From Lonicera japonica (lineage: Eukaryota; Streptophyta; Magnoliopsida; Dipsacales; Caprifoliaceae): a stretch of 64,000 bases of DNA. A model generated the notes under the pieces. The model worked only from the letters and a program-made list of their open reading frames with translations. It did not search any database and was not told where the DNA came from. The stretch is from positions 72,146,851-72,210,850 of the forward strand of contig CM038471.1 in assembly GCA_021464415.1 (NCBI GenBank), given 5' to 3'. Of the stretch, positions 45,456 through 58,791 are shown piece after piece. The first letter of the stretch is position 1; each line of letters begins with the position of its first letter. The position numbers were made by a program, and so were the translations under genes.

Positions 45456-45482
45456 TATCCCGCCCCTAGCCCCCCTATAAAT
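45456..45482 (+). promoter_or_regulatory. H3 core promoter: E2F-like site and TATA box
   Basis: ATATCCCGCC (45456-45465) resembles an E2F/DP site and lies just upstream of a CTATAAAT box (45475-45482), about 90 bp before the ATG. This pairing fits an S-phase-expressed, replication-dependent histone gene. A CCAAT element in reverse (CCTATTGGTCAA) lies further up, near 45295. Confidence 0.6.
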
Positions 45483-45561
45483 TCAACCCCATATTCATCA
45501 AATCCTCACACTTACCTAATTCATAAACCCTAATTTCTCTCAGAATACTCTGCCTCTCTGA

Positions 45562-45981
<420 letters not shown>

Positions 45982-48190
45982 ATTTGTGTAATTCTGGTGT
46001 GTTTTTGTTTTTCAGAGTCTAGGTTTTCTGTTCTGGTATTTTTATTAGTGGCAATATTGTATATCTACTTTGAACTGATGTCTTTTGTTATGTGGATGTT
46101 AGATTTGAAAAATGAAATTCTATTGATGTTTAACTCGATCAATGAAAAGTTCTAGTTTCATCTTGTTTTTGTGCATTTTTTGTGATTTACTAAACTCTTT
46201 TAAGTATAGATTTACATTTTTTGTTCTTTTGTGTGTTTATCCACTAATTATATTGATGTTTTTGAGATTGATCTTGTGTGTTGTAGAAAAATAATGATCC
46301 AATGTAATCGAGTTATATTAGGTAACATTGCTTGTCTTTTGTCTTCTAATGGCATTTGTCATATGATGTTAGATCTGAAACTTGAAAAATCTAATGGTTG
46401 TTTTGATGTTTGGCTTGATTAATGGCAAGTTTAACTTCATTATGTTTGCGTGATTTGGTTAAGTTTGTAAGTATATATATATATGTATATATAATTTTAT
46501 GTTCCCTGTTTCTGTAATTGTTATTTGCTAATTCAGATCTGTCTGACGTTGAAATAACTATGCGACATTTTTACTTTGTAGGTGGAAATAATTTTAATGT
46601 GATTTTTTCTTGCTTTATATGTCGCCAACTGCTCAATTGATTGCAAAATTTCATTTTATCTATTCTTGGGTTTTGTTCATCACACCTTATACATTTGATT
46701 TGCACAATGAGTTTACCAGTGTGGCGGTTATATATATATACATATTTATATTGCTATTTAATTTTTTTGATCTTGTTGCTCTTTTTTTTCCCCCTAATAC
46801 TTGTAGGTGGTTCACAAGGCTTAGTAAAGGATTTTGTTGGTTTGGTCAGAGGTAGTATTGTACATGAAAACATCTCACATCTATTTGCTGGTTAATGTGT
46901 ACTTTGAAGTTTAAATGTATTGATATGCGAAGTGAGGGTTCGATTCTATCTGCTTGTTATTTTCTATTTGCTGGGTCGTTGCTTTATTACCATCTACATG
47001 TGATTTGAAGATTACATAATATTATGCTCGTTAACACCTGTATTTGAAAAAAAATGAGTTTAAAACTTGTCTATGGGTATTAAAGTGCTGACCAGTCAAA
47101 TATGTGCTCTCCTGCACCCAAGTTGACCCAACCAAAACTAACACATCTTTCTAGCTCAACTATTAAGAGTAGCCTAGTACTAGTGCATCGGGTTTAATTT
47201 TAGATTTGATCGAGAATTCTTGGGTTGAATTTTGATAGATGCAAAAACACTGTTTTGTGAGCAAAAGTTAGTTGAAATGTGCAAAAAATGGTTTGGATAC
47301 TGCGTAACAATACTAAAAAAAATTTCTTCTAGCACCATCATTACTGCAGTTGCTTTCAACTAGTAAGTGGTCATTTGATCTTCCTGTTGAATAAGAATTT
47401 GATCAGCCAGAAAAGAGCCTTCACCATTTCTTACCGTCACCCCTAAATAGTCCATATCTGAAACAAGGCTGAATAAAAAAAAAATTATGAAGGCTCCATT
47501 TACATGGGGCTTACGGGCAAACATTGATTGAGAACCAATAGCAATAATGCTCTTGATTTCTCGAGCGTGCTTGTCCAGGAACTCTTTATTTTTCAAACAC
47601 AATGGTTAAATAAGATGTACTACTATAACCAATATTATAATACAAGTGACATTAGATAAATAGACTCTTATTCGAATTAAAGGGGTTGAATATGAGCTTG
47701 AGACCTCCTCACATACATGGATACGCCTTGATCATTACTCCACAACTCGATCTTTGCCATAATCAACATTAAAAATTATATATTTTTCCTTCGTAAAACA
47801 CTAAACATTAATTTTTTAAGTACTTTTTATTTTTCAAAAAAAAAAAAAAAAAACAAAAAAACCCACTGTCCCCGATGTGTCTTATGTATAGCCTAGGACC
47901 CCGGTTTGCTATGTGTTTCTAATTGAATGTAAACAAAAAGTATTAACATTTGAATAACAAGACCAATCTTGTTCCAAAAAAAAAAAAAAAAAGAACAAGA
48001 AGACCAAGAAAGATAGTCAAACAAAAACGTTACGTTGGGGGATCATCTAACTTGCGAGATGTCTATTGGTATATAACAAATCGTGACGTGTCCGCAACCC
48101 AAATTATATTTGCATAGCTTTTCTTTTAACCATTTTTTAGGTTAAAAAGTTTACTTGAGGAAAGATGATTTCAACCATAAAATATAGTAT
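45982..48190. other. H3 3' region and AT-rich spacer
   Basis: The 3' UTR of H3 is followed by AT-rich sequence with TA-rich microsatellites (about 46471-46495, 46730-46745) and two A homopolymers (about 47837-47853 and 47977-47994). The A runs could mark ends of old retroposed sequences. No gene recognised. Confidence 0.4.
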
Positions 48191-48197
48191 ACGGCAA

Positions 48198-48413
48198 GGC
48201 CTCGTTTGATTCGGATATTAAAAAGTGGGATGAAATTGTTAATATCACTTTTTTTATAATACTTTGTTTGATTCGCACAAATGTGCTAGAATTATTAATA
48301 CAAGTATTAATTTAATACTACTCTTTGTGGTATAATTTAATACCAGGAAGAAGTAATAATGTGGTATTGTTTATCCAGGATTAAAAAAAATAAACTATAT
48401 ATTTTCAAAAATG

Positions 48414-48446
<33 letters not shown>

Positions 48447-48605
48447 TATTATTTTAATTTTAATTTTATTTATTTTTTTAATTTTTTTAAAAAAAATTTA
48501 CATTTTTTTTCTTTTTACATTTTTTTTTTATTTTGTTAGTCCAAAATATAATCCCGTATACAAGTTACAGAATCAAACATGATATTAACATGAATCAAAT
48601 GAGGC
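48198..48605. mobile_element. Tourist-like MITE
   Basis: Ends GGCCTCGTTTGATTC (48198) and its partner GAATCAAATGAGGCC (to 48605) form inverted repeats. The flanking trinucleotide is CAA on both sides. Internal copies of TTTGATTCG..A also occur. The interior contains an (ACT)n run. Confidence 0.6.
48416..48446 (+). repeat. (ACT)n microsatellite
   Basis: About ten perfect ACT units within the AT-rich interior of the MITE. Confidence 0.9.
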
Positions 48606-48618
48606 CCAAGAGCGCAAG

Positions 48619-48870
48619 TTTTTTTTTTTTTTTTGGCCGTGCCTCGGGGTATCCGCACCTTCGGTCCGACTAATCTCCGGTCCTCGTACAAGCCACCGCT
48701 GTACAAGGTGACTAAACCCCATGGCGGACGCATTGACAGTAAATGTCGGCCCGTTCTCCATGAGTGATGGCTGGCCCCAAGGTGTTGGTACTGCCAGGAT
48801 TAGAACCTGGGACTGGCTGCTAAGAGCCTTTAACCTCAGGCCGAAGCCAGTAGACCAACCCCTTGAGGTT
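48619..48870 (-). mobile_element. tRNA-derived SINE
   Basis: A 252-bp element on the minus strand. The 5' head carries an A-box-like GGTTGGTCTACTGG (complement of 48847-48860) and a B-box-like CCAGGTTCTAATCC (complement of 48797-48810). The 3' end is a poly(A) tail, seen as a T run from 48619. A GCAAG duplication flanks it (48614-48618 and 48871-48875). The body (GATTAGTCGGACCGAAGGTG) resembles Au-type plant SINEs. No coding capacity; it would depend on LINE machinery. Confidence 0.85.
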
Positions 48871-48989
48871 GCAAGGTTCACTGTGTATTTAAAGTGCTTC
48901 TTCCAAATTATCCATAAGATTGGTGTATAGCTTTACTAACTAGTAACTAGTTGTAATTTTTATTGTGAACCGTAACTTTTATTGAACAA

Positions 48990-49401
48990 CTAGTTAGCAA
49001 ACCCGTGCGATGCACGGGCATATTGCTAAATTAGTTTTTTCTTTTATTTATAATGTTTTGTATTGTTGCATTTTACAAAAAAAAAAAAAAATCTCAATAT
49101 TACAAATTTATAGACTTACAATAATAGTTGACAAATCTCAAAACAATATTTTTAGATTTTTTTATTAAAGTTAGATTAGTACAAAACTATGTTACATTAA
49201 CAAAATGGATAATTTATGTTAATGTATTTTTAGTTGACATACAAATAAAGAGACTTGAAAAGATATAACCAACTCTTTATTATTACCACATGAAAGAGGA
49301 AGCTAGTTATGAAAGTAATTATGAACATTAATGGCAACACACATGGCATTCAAACAAATGGCTCTTTCTCACTCCTCCCATTTTATATATATACTATTAG
49401 A
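48990..49401 (-). mobile_element. non-autonomous Helitron (minus strand)
   Basis: On the minus strand it starts TCTAATAGTATATATATAAAATGG after an A (complement of 49402). It ends with a perfect hairpin GCCCGTGC-atc-GCACGGGT, then TTGCTAACTAG before a T (complement of 48989). This matches Helitron rules: TC, hairpin, CTRR, A/T target. It is 412 bp with no coding region. Confidence 0.72.
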
Positions 49402-50382
49402 TTTGAAGCTTTAGTTTGAAATTCTATTCCAAGTTAGATTTTTCTCGTAAAACATAAAACTAATGCACCAAATTTTAAGAAACTAGATAAGTTTTATTTT
49501 TTATCCACTAATTATGGTAAAATTACTATACTTTTAGATGTATGTGGAAGTCAAACAGAATTTTAATAATTTCCAAATAAATAAATAAATTTTAATTTAA
49601 AACACGTACTCAACAAAATAGTCGATTAATATTGCGATGGAGAGTGTAATACCATAACAAGAATTATGGTTAGTAACCCAAACTTTAAAACGGTTGGGGC
49701 CATTTAAGTTGGAGTATCACTAGATGCACATGTATTATTTTTTCCCCGACCGTAACATTACTAGATCATATTGTGTACTAGATTATTTGCATACTCGATA
49801 TACATATTAGTGGTACATATACAATTTAAAAAAAATACTTTTAACAAAAATGAAAGATGGCATTGTAATTAACTATAAATATATATATATTTATAAGTTT
49901 CAATGATCCAATTCTTTTCAATATTAGGTGTGCAATTGATGTGTCTAATAAGAAGACTGAACTATTTAATTTAATTGGAACAAGACTTTATAAAATGAGA
50001 TTGTTTAATCACTCTTTTAATAAGACAATAAGTTTTTGTGAGACTCCATATTCAATTTTAATCAACATAAAATACAATATATAATAATTTTATCCTATTA
50101 TTACATCTTTTACTATATATGTGAAATGTAGTGTAAGAGTGTATATTTTAGGACACGAACAATCGAGTTAAATAAATAAATAAATAAATGTATTAGTGTA
50201 TATGAAAATTAAATAAAAATAATAAAAAGGTTCCCGGATCTCGAGGCCAATCAGCCAAGGCTGCCTTTAATATATTCTCCCGCCATCATCAACGTCCCCT
50301 TGAGAATCCAAAAGCTGTGCCTTTATCTCTCTCTCTCTCTCGCCACCTCTCTTCGTCCGATCAGAACAAAATCAACCTTCCA
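49402..50382. other. spacer and promoter of the first dioxygenase gene
   Basis: AT-rich, without recognised genes. A CT microsatellite at about 50327-50342 lies in the presumed 5' UTR. An upstream in-frame ATG at 50317 would add 22 Ser-rich residues. Confidence 0.4.
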
Positions 50383-53300
50383 ATGGAACTACCGGTGATA
50401 GATCTAGCTCCCTATTTAGCCATCTGTGATGAATTTAGCGGCGATGAGCTAGATCCTCAACTGAAGAGCCTCTGTTCGGAGGTTAGTAAAACCCTAACGG
50501 AAACTGGAGCTCTGCTTGTCAAGGATCCGAGATGCCCCGCCGAAGACAACGATCGGTTCATAGATATGATGGAGAAGTATTTCGAACAACCTGATCAATT
50601 CAAGCGCCAACAAGAGCGTCCTCATTTACATTACCAGGTCTTAATTTCCAAAATACTTTTCCAATTCCCTCTCACTTTATGCGTGTATTTGTGTATAGAA
50701 AAAAAAAAAATTAGGATCTGGTCTCAAAGTTTAAACATTTTTTGGATGCCGTATCGGGAGAGAGATATTGCGAGGAAGTATCTCCCGGCGAAAAAGTGTA
50801 TATGGATACAGCAGAATTGTCAACAGAAAACCGTTTAAACTAGTTAATGTTTAGACTGAAGCGGATTTAGTACAAATTTTGTCGACACTTTGATGTTGTC
50901 TAATTTTTGATAGGGTTTTTGAGAGGATCTGTTTGGAGAAGTTTGCTGAATTCATTGACATGCTGATGTGAATGTCTTGAGTTTTTTGACCTAATCATTT
51001 TAACTTCAGAAAGTTGGGACACTTGAGGGAGTTTTCTTGATCACTTTTTTAATTTAAGTGGGAAAATTGAAACTCGGCTACCATTAAAGTATTAGTAACA
51101 TAATTTGCCCTGTATAGAATTTTTGAGGCAGTAGAACTTCTAAGAATGAATATTGGTGATTTCATTCGGCATACTTTTGGACCATTTGGTGATTAATTCT
51201 ATATTTGAGTTCCAGTATTGGTGTCCAGGTTATGTACATTGTTTGATATTCTGCTTCAATCTAGTGAGAAATTTTGCGTGGGTTAATTCAGTATTAATTT
51301 GGTTGAAGAATCAATGCATAATTTTCATTGTGGATGTGATTTGGCTTTAATTTGCTTCTTAAATTATACTTTAATGATTTATTTTGGCAGTGTAATGTTG
51401 TAAATTTAGCAATTAGGTCATGATTAGGAATGGGAAGAAATGGTTTTATTATAAGCGTTATTGAGTTACATTCTGAAATCAACAAGGGCGTGGGCATGGA
51501 TATTTAAGCAATATGCTAGTTACTGCCTTACTGGAACTCCTAGAGACACAATGACTCATTAGAGCCCTAAGTTGGGCAAAGCAAGTCCAAATCTGTCATG
51601 TATTTTTGCAAAAAAATACCAATTTAAAGTGTTTTAGTGGTTTCATTTAATACATCATTCACATTGTCTTGCTAGCATGTTAGCTTGATTATTGTAGCTT
51701 GTGCCATCCCCAAATGAAACAGCACAAGTTTCCGCCTTTAACTAGGATACTAATGTGCGTATTATTGCTAAAGAAGCATAGAAGGTTGAATGTTATCAAT
51801 TTATCAATAGCTTTTGGGCTATAGTCTTATTCTTTATATTCCAACTTTTGCTTGCTTACTGAAAGTTCTAATCATATCAATTAAGAAATGAAGTCTATGT
51901 TGAAGGTTATCAATAGCTTTTGGGCTATAGTCTTATTCTTTATATTCCAACTTTTTGCTTGCTTACTGAAAGTTCTAATCATATCGATTAAGAAACAAAG
52001 ATGTTAAGAAAAGAAAAAAAAAATTAGTTGCAAGGGAAAATTGTGTGCTATTAGATAGTTTATAGTGTTACTTCACATACATTTCAAATGTGGATTTGTT
52101 CTACAAGTATTTCTGGTTTTAATCAACAGGTCGGAGTAACACCTGAAGGAGTTGAAGTTCCCCGTAGTCTAGTTGACGAGGAAATGCAAGAGAAGCTAAG
52201 AGCAATGCCCAAAGAGTATCAACCATCCACTCCCACAGGACCAGATCCTAAGTGGCGGTACATGTGGAGAGTTGGTCCTCGGCCATCAAACACCCGCTTT
52301 CAGGTTTAACATGTCTTCTTTTCCAAAAGTTATATTGTTTGATAACTGTTATTAATGCGGATGCTCATGTAGGAACTGAATTCCGAGCCTGTCATACCAG
52401 AAGGTTTTCCTGAATGGAAAGACACCATGGACTTGTGGGGATACAAAATGATAGCTGCAATAGAAGTGAGTCATCGGCGGTATTTGTCTATTGTCTTGTA
52501 GGGTGTGTCTGACTGCAATTCTTTTCAGTGGAAAATATCCACAATTCCATTGTTTAATCTTTAGTTATGCTTGATTACACTAATTTTCCAATGAATCAAG
52601 TGCCATATAAAGTTTTAGTCTAATTCTTTTGCTTTCCATGGTAAAATTTTCCATTTAAATCAATTCCTACCAAGTACCGCCTTATAAACGCACCTTTCGT
52701 GTTTGTATAAACTTATCATGTTTGTAAATTATCTTGCATTCCAATTCCTTTCCTCAGGCTGTTGCTGAAATGGCAGCAATTGGGTTTGGGCTATCGAAGC
52801 AGGCATTCACTTCTCTTATGAAGCAGGTAACAGCCTTTCCCTTCTCATACCTTTATGTCCCTTTATCTGTATCCAACTCCTTTGTTGTGCGGTATTATAA
52901 GAACAAAAGCACAATATGATGCAAAGGAATGGTGATTGCATTGATGTTAACATTTGAGGCACATGTGCAATTTTCAGATATACTTAAATTCTATCCCTCT
53001 TTCCAATGTTTTCGTTTTTCTGGTGAAACCTGCAAACTCTAGTTTACTCGTTAAAAGGAGCTCCTGTGTTTTATTGACAGAGTAAGCATTAGAGGGGAAG
53101 TGTTTATAACAATTATGTGCATAAAACATAATATGCACGTATATATTTTTATATATCACATGCATGTACATATTTGGATACATATATTCCTGACATAATG
53201 CATACGTTTTTATAACTAGGTCATTATAAATAATTTATTTTATGTGGTCCACACGATTCTAATTTCCACAATTAACCTTTTCCTTTTCAACTTTTTAATG

Positions 53301-55465
53301 ATTCTCTCTTCAAACTCCAGGGTCCTCATCTCCTTGCTCCAACAGGGAGTGACCTACGACGGTATGGCAAGGAGGGAACTGTATTTGCAGGATACCATTA
53401 CGACCTTAACTTTCTTACAATTCATGGCAGAAGTAGATTCCCTGGTCTAAGCATTTGGCTAAGAAATGGTCAGAAAGTGGAAGTGAAGGTTCCTGTTGGT
53501 TGTCTCCTGATTCAGACGGGAAAGCAGGTAAGATCATATTATGGAGTGTGCTGGTTTAAGTTCTGCTTATCTAGTACTAATATTTCAAGGACAACCTAAA
53601 TTGTGGAGTGTGCTGGTTTAAGTTCCGCTCATCTAGTACTAATATTTCAAGGACAACCTAAATTGAAACTATATACTCATATCAATTTAAATCCTTGTTT
53701 GCATGTCAAACTTAACCAACATTATAAACTTCCGGAATTACCCTGCAAGAAATATTAGAAACTTTTCACGCTTCTTAAAAAGAGAGGGAGAAAAAGTGCC
53801 CAGCATTAGCTTAATGGAAGGTTAATTTTCCCATTTCACTTTATTATATATATATATATATTTTTAGTAAAAGCAATGGATAGATCTGGGTGGTTCAAAG
53901 GGGAGAGGGGTTGGGGGTGGGGATCGAACCATGAAGCCCTTGTGTGAATAACCACACTATTGCCCACTTGCGCTAAGGCGCGGATCTTTATTTTATCGTT
54001 TATATTGAGGAATGAGACTTTTAATTTGAGATGTACCAAAAAGGAAAGTGAGATGTGGAGGGACTATAATCCAAATTACTCTTCTGGAAAGAATTATGTC
54101 AATGATATCATTATCAGGGTACTTGCAGTTGCACAGGTTGCAAACACTCCCTCATATTGCAATTAAACCCCAAATCACTTTGATGAAAAGAAAAAAAAGT
54201 AAAAAATACTCCCTCCGTCCCAATTTAGGTGTCCATGTTGACTTTTCTATCTTTTTAAGGAATGCAATAATTTCAAACTAATCAATGGTTGAGAACACAA
54301 CTTGTTTGGTATTGGGATATTTGGTTTGTTGATTTTGTCCTTAAAAGGAAGCTGGACTCCTAATTTGGGACATCCCAAGAAAGAAAAGTGGAGTTTTAAT
54401 TTGGGACAGAGGGAGCAAGAGGAAAATATGTTTCCAGTGTAAGTTAAGAGATAAGGCCCTATTTGGTTAAGGTGAAATATTTTCCCTTGGGAATTTATCC
54501 TTTACGACGAAGCAAAGGAGCATAAAGGTGAATGACTGCTTTTGTGTGCAGATAGAATGGTTGACTGCAGGAGACTGCATAGCTGGCATGCATGAAGTTG
54601 TCGTAACCAACAGGACAATTGAAGCTATTAAAGTAGCAAATCAGCAAAATCGCAGCCTCTGGAGAGTATCCTCAACGGTTAGTTTATGAAAACCCTACTT
54701 CAATCATCATCGTCATCGAACACCATCACTCCCCCTTCCTAATTTGACTTTCACTCTAGAAATCATGTTTGACTTTCTTTCTCATTGCACGATAGCCAAA
54801 TTTCAACACAAACATTGGTAAGAACGAATTTATTAACTATCACGAGATTTATCTATTCCATTAACGCAAGAATGGGAGATTGTCGATGGCTTTTAGTATG
54901 CACTTTAGAATACCGAAGTGCCCTTCGTTGTTTCAAATTCAGAGAGATAAACACTACTTGGACTAGGATTCAAACCCATGTCCCATTAACAAACAAATCA
55001 TCTTAACCACTCCAACTTAATCATTTGACAATAAAATGTATTAAAATTACATAATATCAAGATTGCAATGTATAACATTGCACACTCATCGAGTGTGCCA
55101 CTATTCTAGTGTCCATTGATTGTGTTGAAATTACTATATCTTGAACTCTTGATTATGGCCCAAAAAGAAAACTGAGCTGTTACTTTGGGACATCCAAAAA
55201 AGGAATAGCAGACCCTTAATTTGGGAATGATTGAGTATTATTGTTCATAATGGCAGTTTCTTACAACATTATGCTTAGACTTTGCCTCCTTTTTTTTGGC
55301 CTTGTTTAGCTATTTGCGCACATAGCATCAGACGCAGTCTTAAAGCCCTTAGGCCACTTTGCAGAATCTCCCCTTGCAGCCAAGTATCCGCCCACTTGTG
55401 CAGGAGAGTTTGTAGAACAAGAGCTTTCTGTAATTAATCTCAAAGGAAATACCGGTGAGCCTTGA
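50383..55465 (+). CDS. 2-oxoglutarate/Fe(II)-dependent dioxygenase, copy 1
   Basis: Seven exons give 359 residues: 50383-50637, 52130-52303, 52373-52465, 52758-52826, 53321-53527, 54552-54677, 55310-55465. All introns are GT..AG in phase 0. The start at MELPVIDLAPYL matches copy 2; an upstream in-frame ATG at 50317 is less likely. Iron ligands are His223 and Asp225 (AGYHYDLNF) and His280 (AGMHEVV); the co-substrate pair is Arg304-x-Ser306 (LWRVSS). It belongs to the soluble plant DOXC-type family and looks closest to the DIN11/At3g49630-like group, whose substrate I cannot state. It should hydroxylate or oxidise a small molecule using O2 and 2-oxoglutarate in the cytosol. It is tandem with the copy at 60060. 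Confidence 0.93.
51800..52000. repeat. tandem duplication (106-bp period) in dioxygenase intron 1
   Basis: ATCAATAGCTTTTGGGCTAT and the following sequence to ...CATATC(A/G)ATTAAGAAA occur twice (from 51803 and from 51909) with very few differences, indicating a recent duplication. Confidence 0.9.
53542..53665. repeat. tandem duplication (62-bp period) in dioxygenase intron 5
   Basis: TGGAGTGTGCTGGTTTAAGT through CAAGGACAACCTAAATT occurs twice, starting at 53542 and 53604, with two or three differences. Recent. Confidence 0.92.
54209..54415. mobile_element. Stowaway-type MITE in dioxygenase intron 5
   Basis: A 207-bp element with CTCCCTCCGTCCCAATTTAG on the left and TTTGGGACAGAGGGAG on the right. 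TA precedes it; the right dinucleotide is CA, a likely mutation. Degenerate relatives lie near 53990-54070 and, in intron 6, near 55140-55240. Confidence 0.85.
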
Positions 55466-56894
55466 TTTATTTAACTCCTAAATGCAAGAAAAAAAGAAGT
55501 ACATTGTTTCTTCTCTTGAAGATGACATGGTTGTTGTGACTTGTGAATTATGAACAATTGTAGCCCATTCATTTTTAATCAAACAGTTGTGCATTTCTGT
55601 ATCAAGCAGTTATTGAATTATGCTTGATAAATATCACATCCTTAGAGCATCCACACTAGGTATGGTAAATGCACAAATATTCCATACATAGTTCCACATC
55701 GGAGAGGAGTTAACCCACAAACTTAGCCATGGATGGTATAGAATGTGCAAACTTACCATATGCCTAACTTTTACTAGTAAACGTACGTGTTACTCGTACG
55801 AACCATAAGAGTAAGGGTTGCTCATATGACAAAACCAAAAAAAATAGCCATACGAGTAACCATTACTCTTGTGACCTTTTATTTGGGGTTTTTTTTTTTT
55901 TTTTTTCAATACCCGCTACAGATACAGATTCTCAATTCTATAATATGTATATTTGCAAATTTGGCTGTAAGTTTTGCACATCATACCATGGACGCTCTTA
56001 CAAAAACCTTGTTGCTTTTACTTCTAATAACATTTTTTTTAATGTTAACATAGGAGGGCAGATCTTTTGATCTTTGAACAAGAAATTTTATGTGAGGCTG
56101 TATTGTCGAAGCAAATAAGGCAACTGCTATAATAATGTGCAAGAGTGAAAGCATATGACACAACTTTTCAGAGTCGGCTCCACTGGACTGCCTTATTTAT
56201 ATCTAATGGTCCTTGTTTGCCAACCGTAGAGTGATTTTAGGACCAACATAATATGTAAGGCGGGGGGACAAGGCTTGAACAAATGCCTTCTAGAGTGACT
56301 TTAGGACCAACGTAATATGGAAGAAAGGGCGGGGCGCAACGTTTGAAGCTATGACTTAGAGCTTGTCGCTATTTAGGCATTTAGCAAGCATCTTTAAACC
56401 ACTGTCCCACAAGCGTAGCTCATTCAAATCATTCAAATCATTCAGGGTGGGAGATAATTCATATATTCATATATTCAGGGTGGGAGAGAGGTGCTACCCC
56501 ATTCAAATCATTCAAATACTTTCTTGGAAGGTGATATTTGAATTCGATGAAACTCTTTTAACTTTTCTTATGTGTTTCGGCCATATGATTCTTTCTTTTA
56601 AAGGAGATATTCGAAATTGATAAAACCCTCAAACTTTACAGTATAGTTCTTTAAACCGTATGATTATTTAAAAGATGATTTTTTTTGGAATTTGATAAAA
56701 CTCTCAATGTTGATTAATGTTATTACTCTAAATGGAAAAACACAGGCCAACTTAGATTGTTATGTTGTTAACGGGTTCTGAAGGGTAGGTTTTCCTCGCG
56801 GGTACATGCTGGATTAATGTGAATACAAGTAGGTGATTGTTGTAAAAATTGATTATTTTGGAATTATCATGTTCTTAAATATGTGCAAAATTAT
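55466..56894. other. spacer between the dioxygenase copies, left part
   Basis: 3' region of copy 1 and AT-rich sequence. A short repeat cluster at about 56415-56515 contains CATTCAAAT words and two TTCAGGGTGGGAGA motifs. No gene seen. Confidence 0.4.
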
Positions 56895-56902
56895 GATATA
56901 GT

Positions 56903-57426
56903 TAGGGGTGTGCACGGTTCGGTTAACCGAACCGTGTGGCTTAACCGGCAACCGAACCGACCAAGTCGGTTTTTCATAGTTAGGAACCGAGACAGAACCG
57001 AAAAGGGAAGAAACCGGTCGGTTTCGGGCAAGGTCGGTTGTGTCGGTTTCGGTTTTAGCGTAAGAGGATTTTTGATGAAGAATTTTATTTTCAAAACCCA
57101 TCTAACTTGTTATGAAAATCTTATTTTCATAAATCACAACATAAGATGTAATAGAAATGAAGAATTTTAATCTCAAAACCCATTTAACTCAAGAAAAAAA
57201 ATAGGAGATAACAAAAGGGGTGGTATGTAAATAAAAACCTAGGGTTCTTCCATATAATTTATATATCTCGGTTCAGTTTTTGGCGGGTATTCTTGACCGA
57301 GAACCGCCAACCGAACCGATGACAGTCGGTTCTTTAAGCAACAAACTGAAAATGAACTGCAAGTTAACAAAACCGTCGGTTTCGGTCCGGTTCGGGCCGG
57401 TTTTTCGGTTATTTTGCACACCCCTA
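56903..57426. mobile_element. hAT-type MITE
   Basis: A 524-bp element with inverted termini TAGGGGTGTGCA and TGCACACCCCTA, flanked by a perfect 8-bp duplication GATATAGT (56895-56902 and 57427-57434). The subterminal regions are rich in CGGTT/AACCG words (GGTTCGGTTAACCGAACC), typical of hAT ends. Confidence 0.92.
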
Positions 57427-57434
57427 GATATAGT

Positions 57435-58783
57435 AGTCTCTTAAGTTGAGATCAGGAATATTGGGTGTGAATCTGTTCGATTGAACAATTGGGAAATATT
57501 TGAGAAAATAACTAATTTTTACAAGAAGTTAAAAAATGAGATGAGATGAGTAAGATGTTAATATGTTATATTACTTTTTCAATTTTTATTACAATTCTTT
57601 GAGCAATGAGTCTCTTTTTTAACAAATAGACAGACTCTAGAAGAAGTATTCTTCCTTTTAACTAAGGTAAATTCTTGAATTTTTTAATAAAATTTTGTTG
57701 AAATGATCTCAATGATGAATAAATTAATTTCACCAAATTTCATCAAAAAGCTCGATTACTTTTATCAAATTTTATCAAAACATTCAATCAAGAAGTAGAT
57801 AAGCTAATTTTTTTTTATCAAAATAATAATATTTTGTATGTGAATTTGTACCTTATTTAATATATTAAAAGGCACAAGTCAACAGGATCCTTAGGTCATT
57901 TTCAATGAATTATTTTAATGCATACAGAATTTTAATATTCTATGATAGAAAAGAGAAATAAAATAGAAATTAGACTTATACTTTGTATTCTTACAATTTC
58001 ATTAAAATCAATTTTTTTTTGGTCAAATAAAACTAAGTTATAAGAGCATGTGCTATAGTATGAGTGTATGACAATGTCGGTAAAGGTAAGTCAATTCTGC
58101 TTACAGAAAGCACGTAATAGTAAATGGTTGACGAAGATAGGGTAAAACCAAAAGTAATAATCATAAAAATGTTGAAGTTAAGGTAAAATTCTTATATGTC
58201 ACATTGTCTGACGTTTTGAATCTGACAGCCATGTTACGTAAGAATTCTCTGACCACATAAAGGCCACAATGTTTTTCATCATAGAACGGTTATTTACACA
58301 CACAATTACCTAAGATAAACATACTTTATTTACCGGATTATTAAAGATGGTAAAAATACCTGTGGGTCTTCAACTCAATGGGGTGAGTTTGAGTTCAAGT
58401 TGAAGATTTTAAAACTTAGTTGGATTTAGGTATGGATGTCTCTAACCCGTACTTGCTCCGATATACTTAATTTTGTAAATTATTTTTTGCTTATATATAT
58501 ATATATATGTGCGTGTGGATAATGTATATATATAATTAGTTCATTGTTATAATTTCATCTATATATGTATATATGTTATATAACATCATGTTATTTTTAA
58601 TTTCATTCTTTTTTTATTTTTTTAAAAAATAAACTTATTGGGTATACCCGCGTGGACTCATTACCCAACAGGAATAGGGATTACCCGATACCCTGAATTG
58701 GGGACGGGGGGATGGTTTTGGGTAGCGGGGGCAAGAATAGAAATTGTAAAACCTACCAAAACTCGACCCGTTGCCATCCCTAT
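57435..58783. other. spacer between the dioxygenase copies, right part
   Basis: AT-rich with a TA microsatellite at about 58494-58512. A GC-richer stretch at 58640-58780 ends ACTCGACCCGTTGCCATCCC and looks like the end of an old repeat. No gene seen. Confidence 0.4.
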
Positions 58784-58791
58784 ATTCCATT

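Noticed and set aside
47360..47602. 80-codon minus-strand frame (KNKEFLDKHAREIKS...)
   Set aside because: The start looks protein-like, but no family is recognised, the rest is low-complexity, and no splice partners or promoter were seen.
48797..48860. Functional tRNA gene
   Set aside because: A- and B-box-like sequences are present but no cloverleaf can be drawn, and the unit has a poly(A) tail and target duplication; it is a SINE head.
48721..48930. Plus-strand frame of 69 codons
   Set aside because: It lies antisense to the tRNA-derived SINE and is not a gene.
50317..50382. Upstream start of the first dioxygenase
   Set aside because: The added residues are a translated CT microsatellite and copy 2 starts at the MELPVIDLAP Met.
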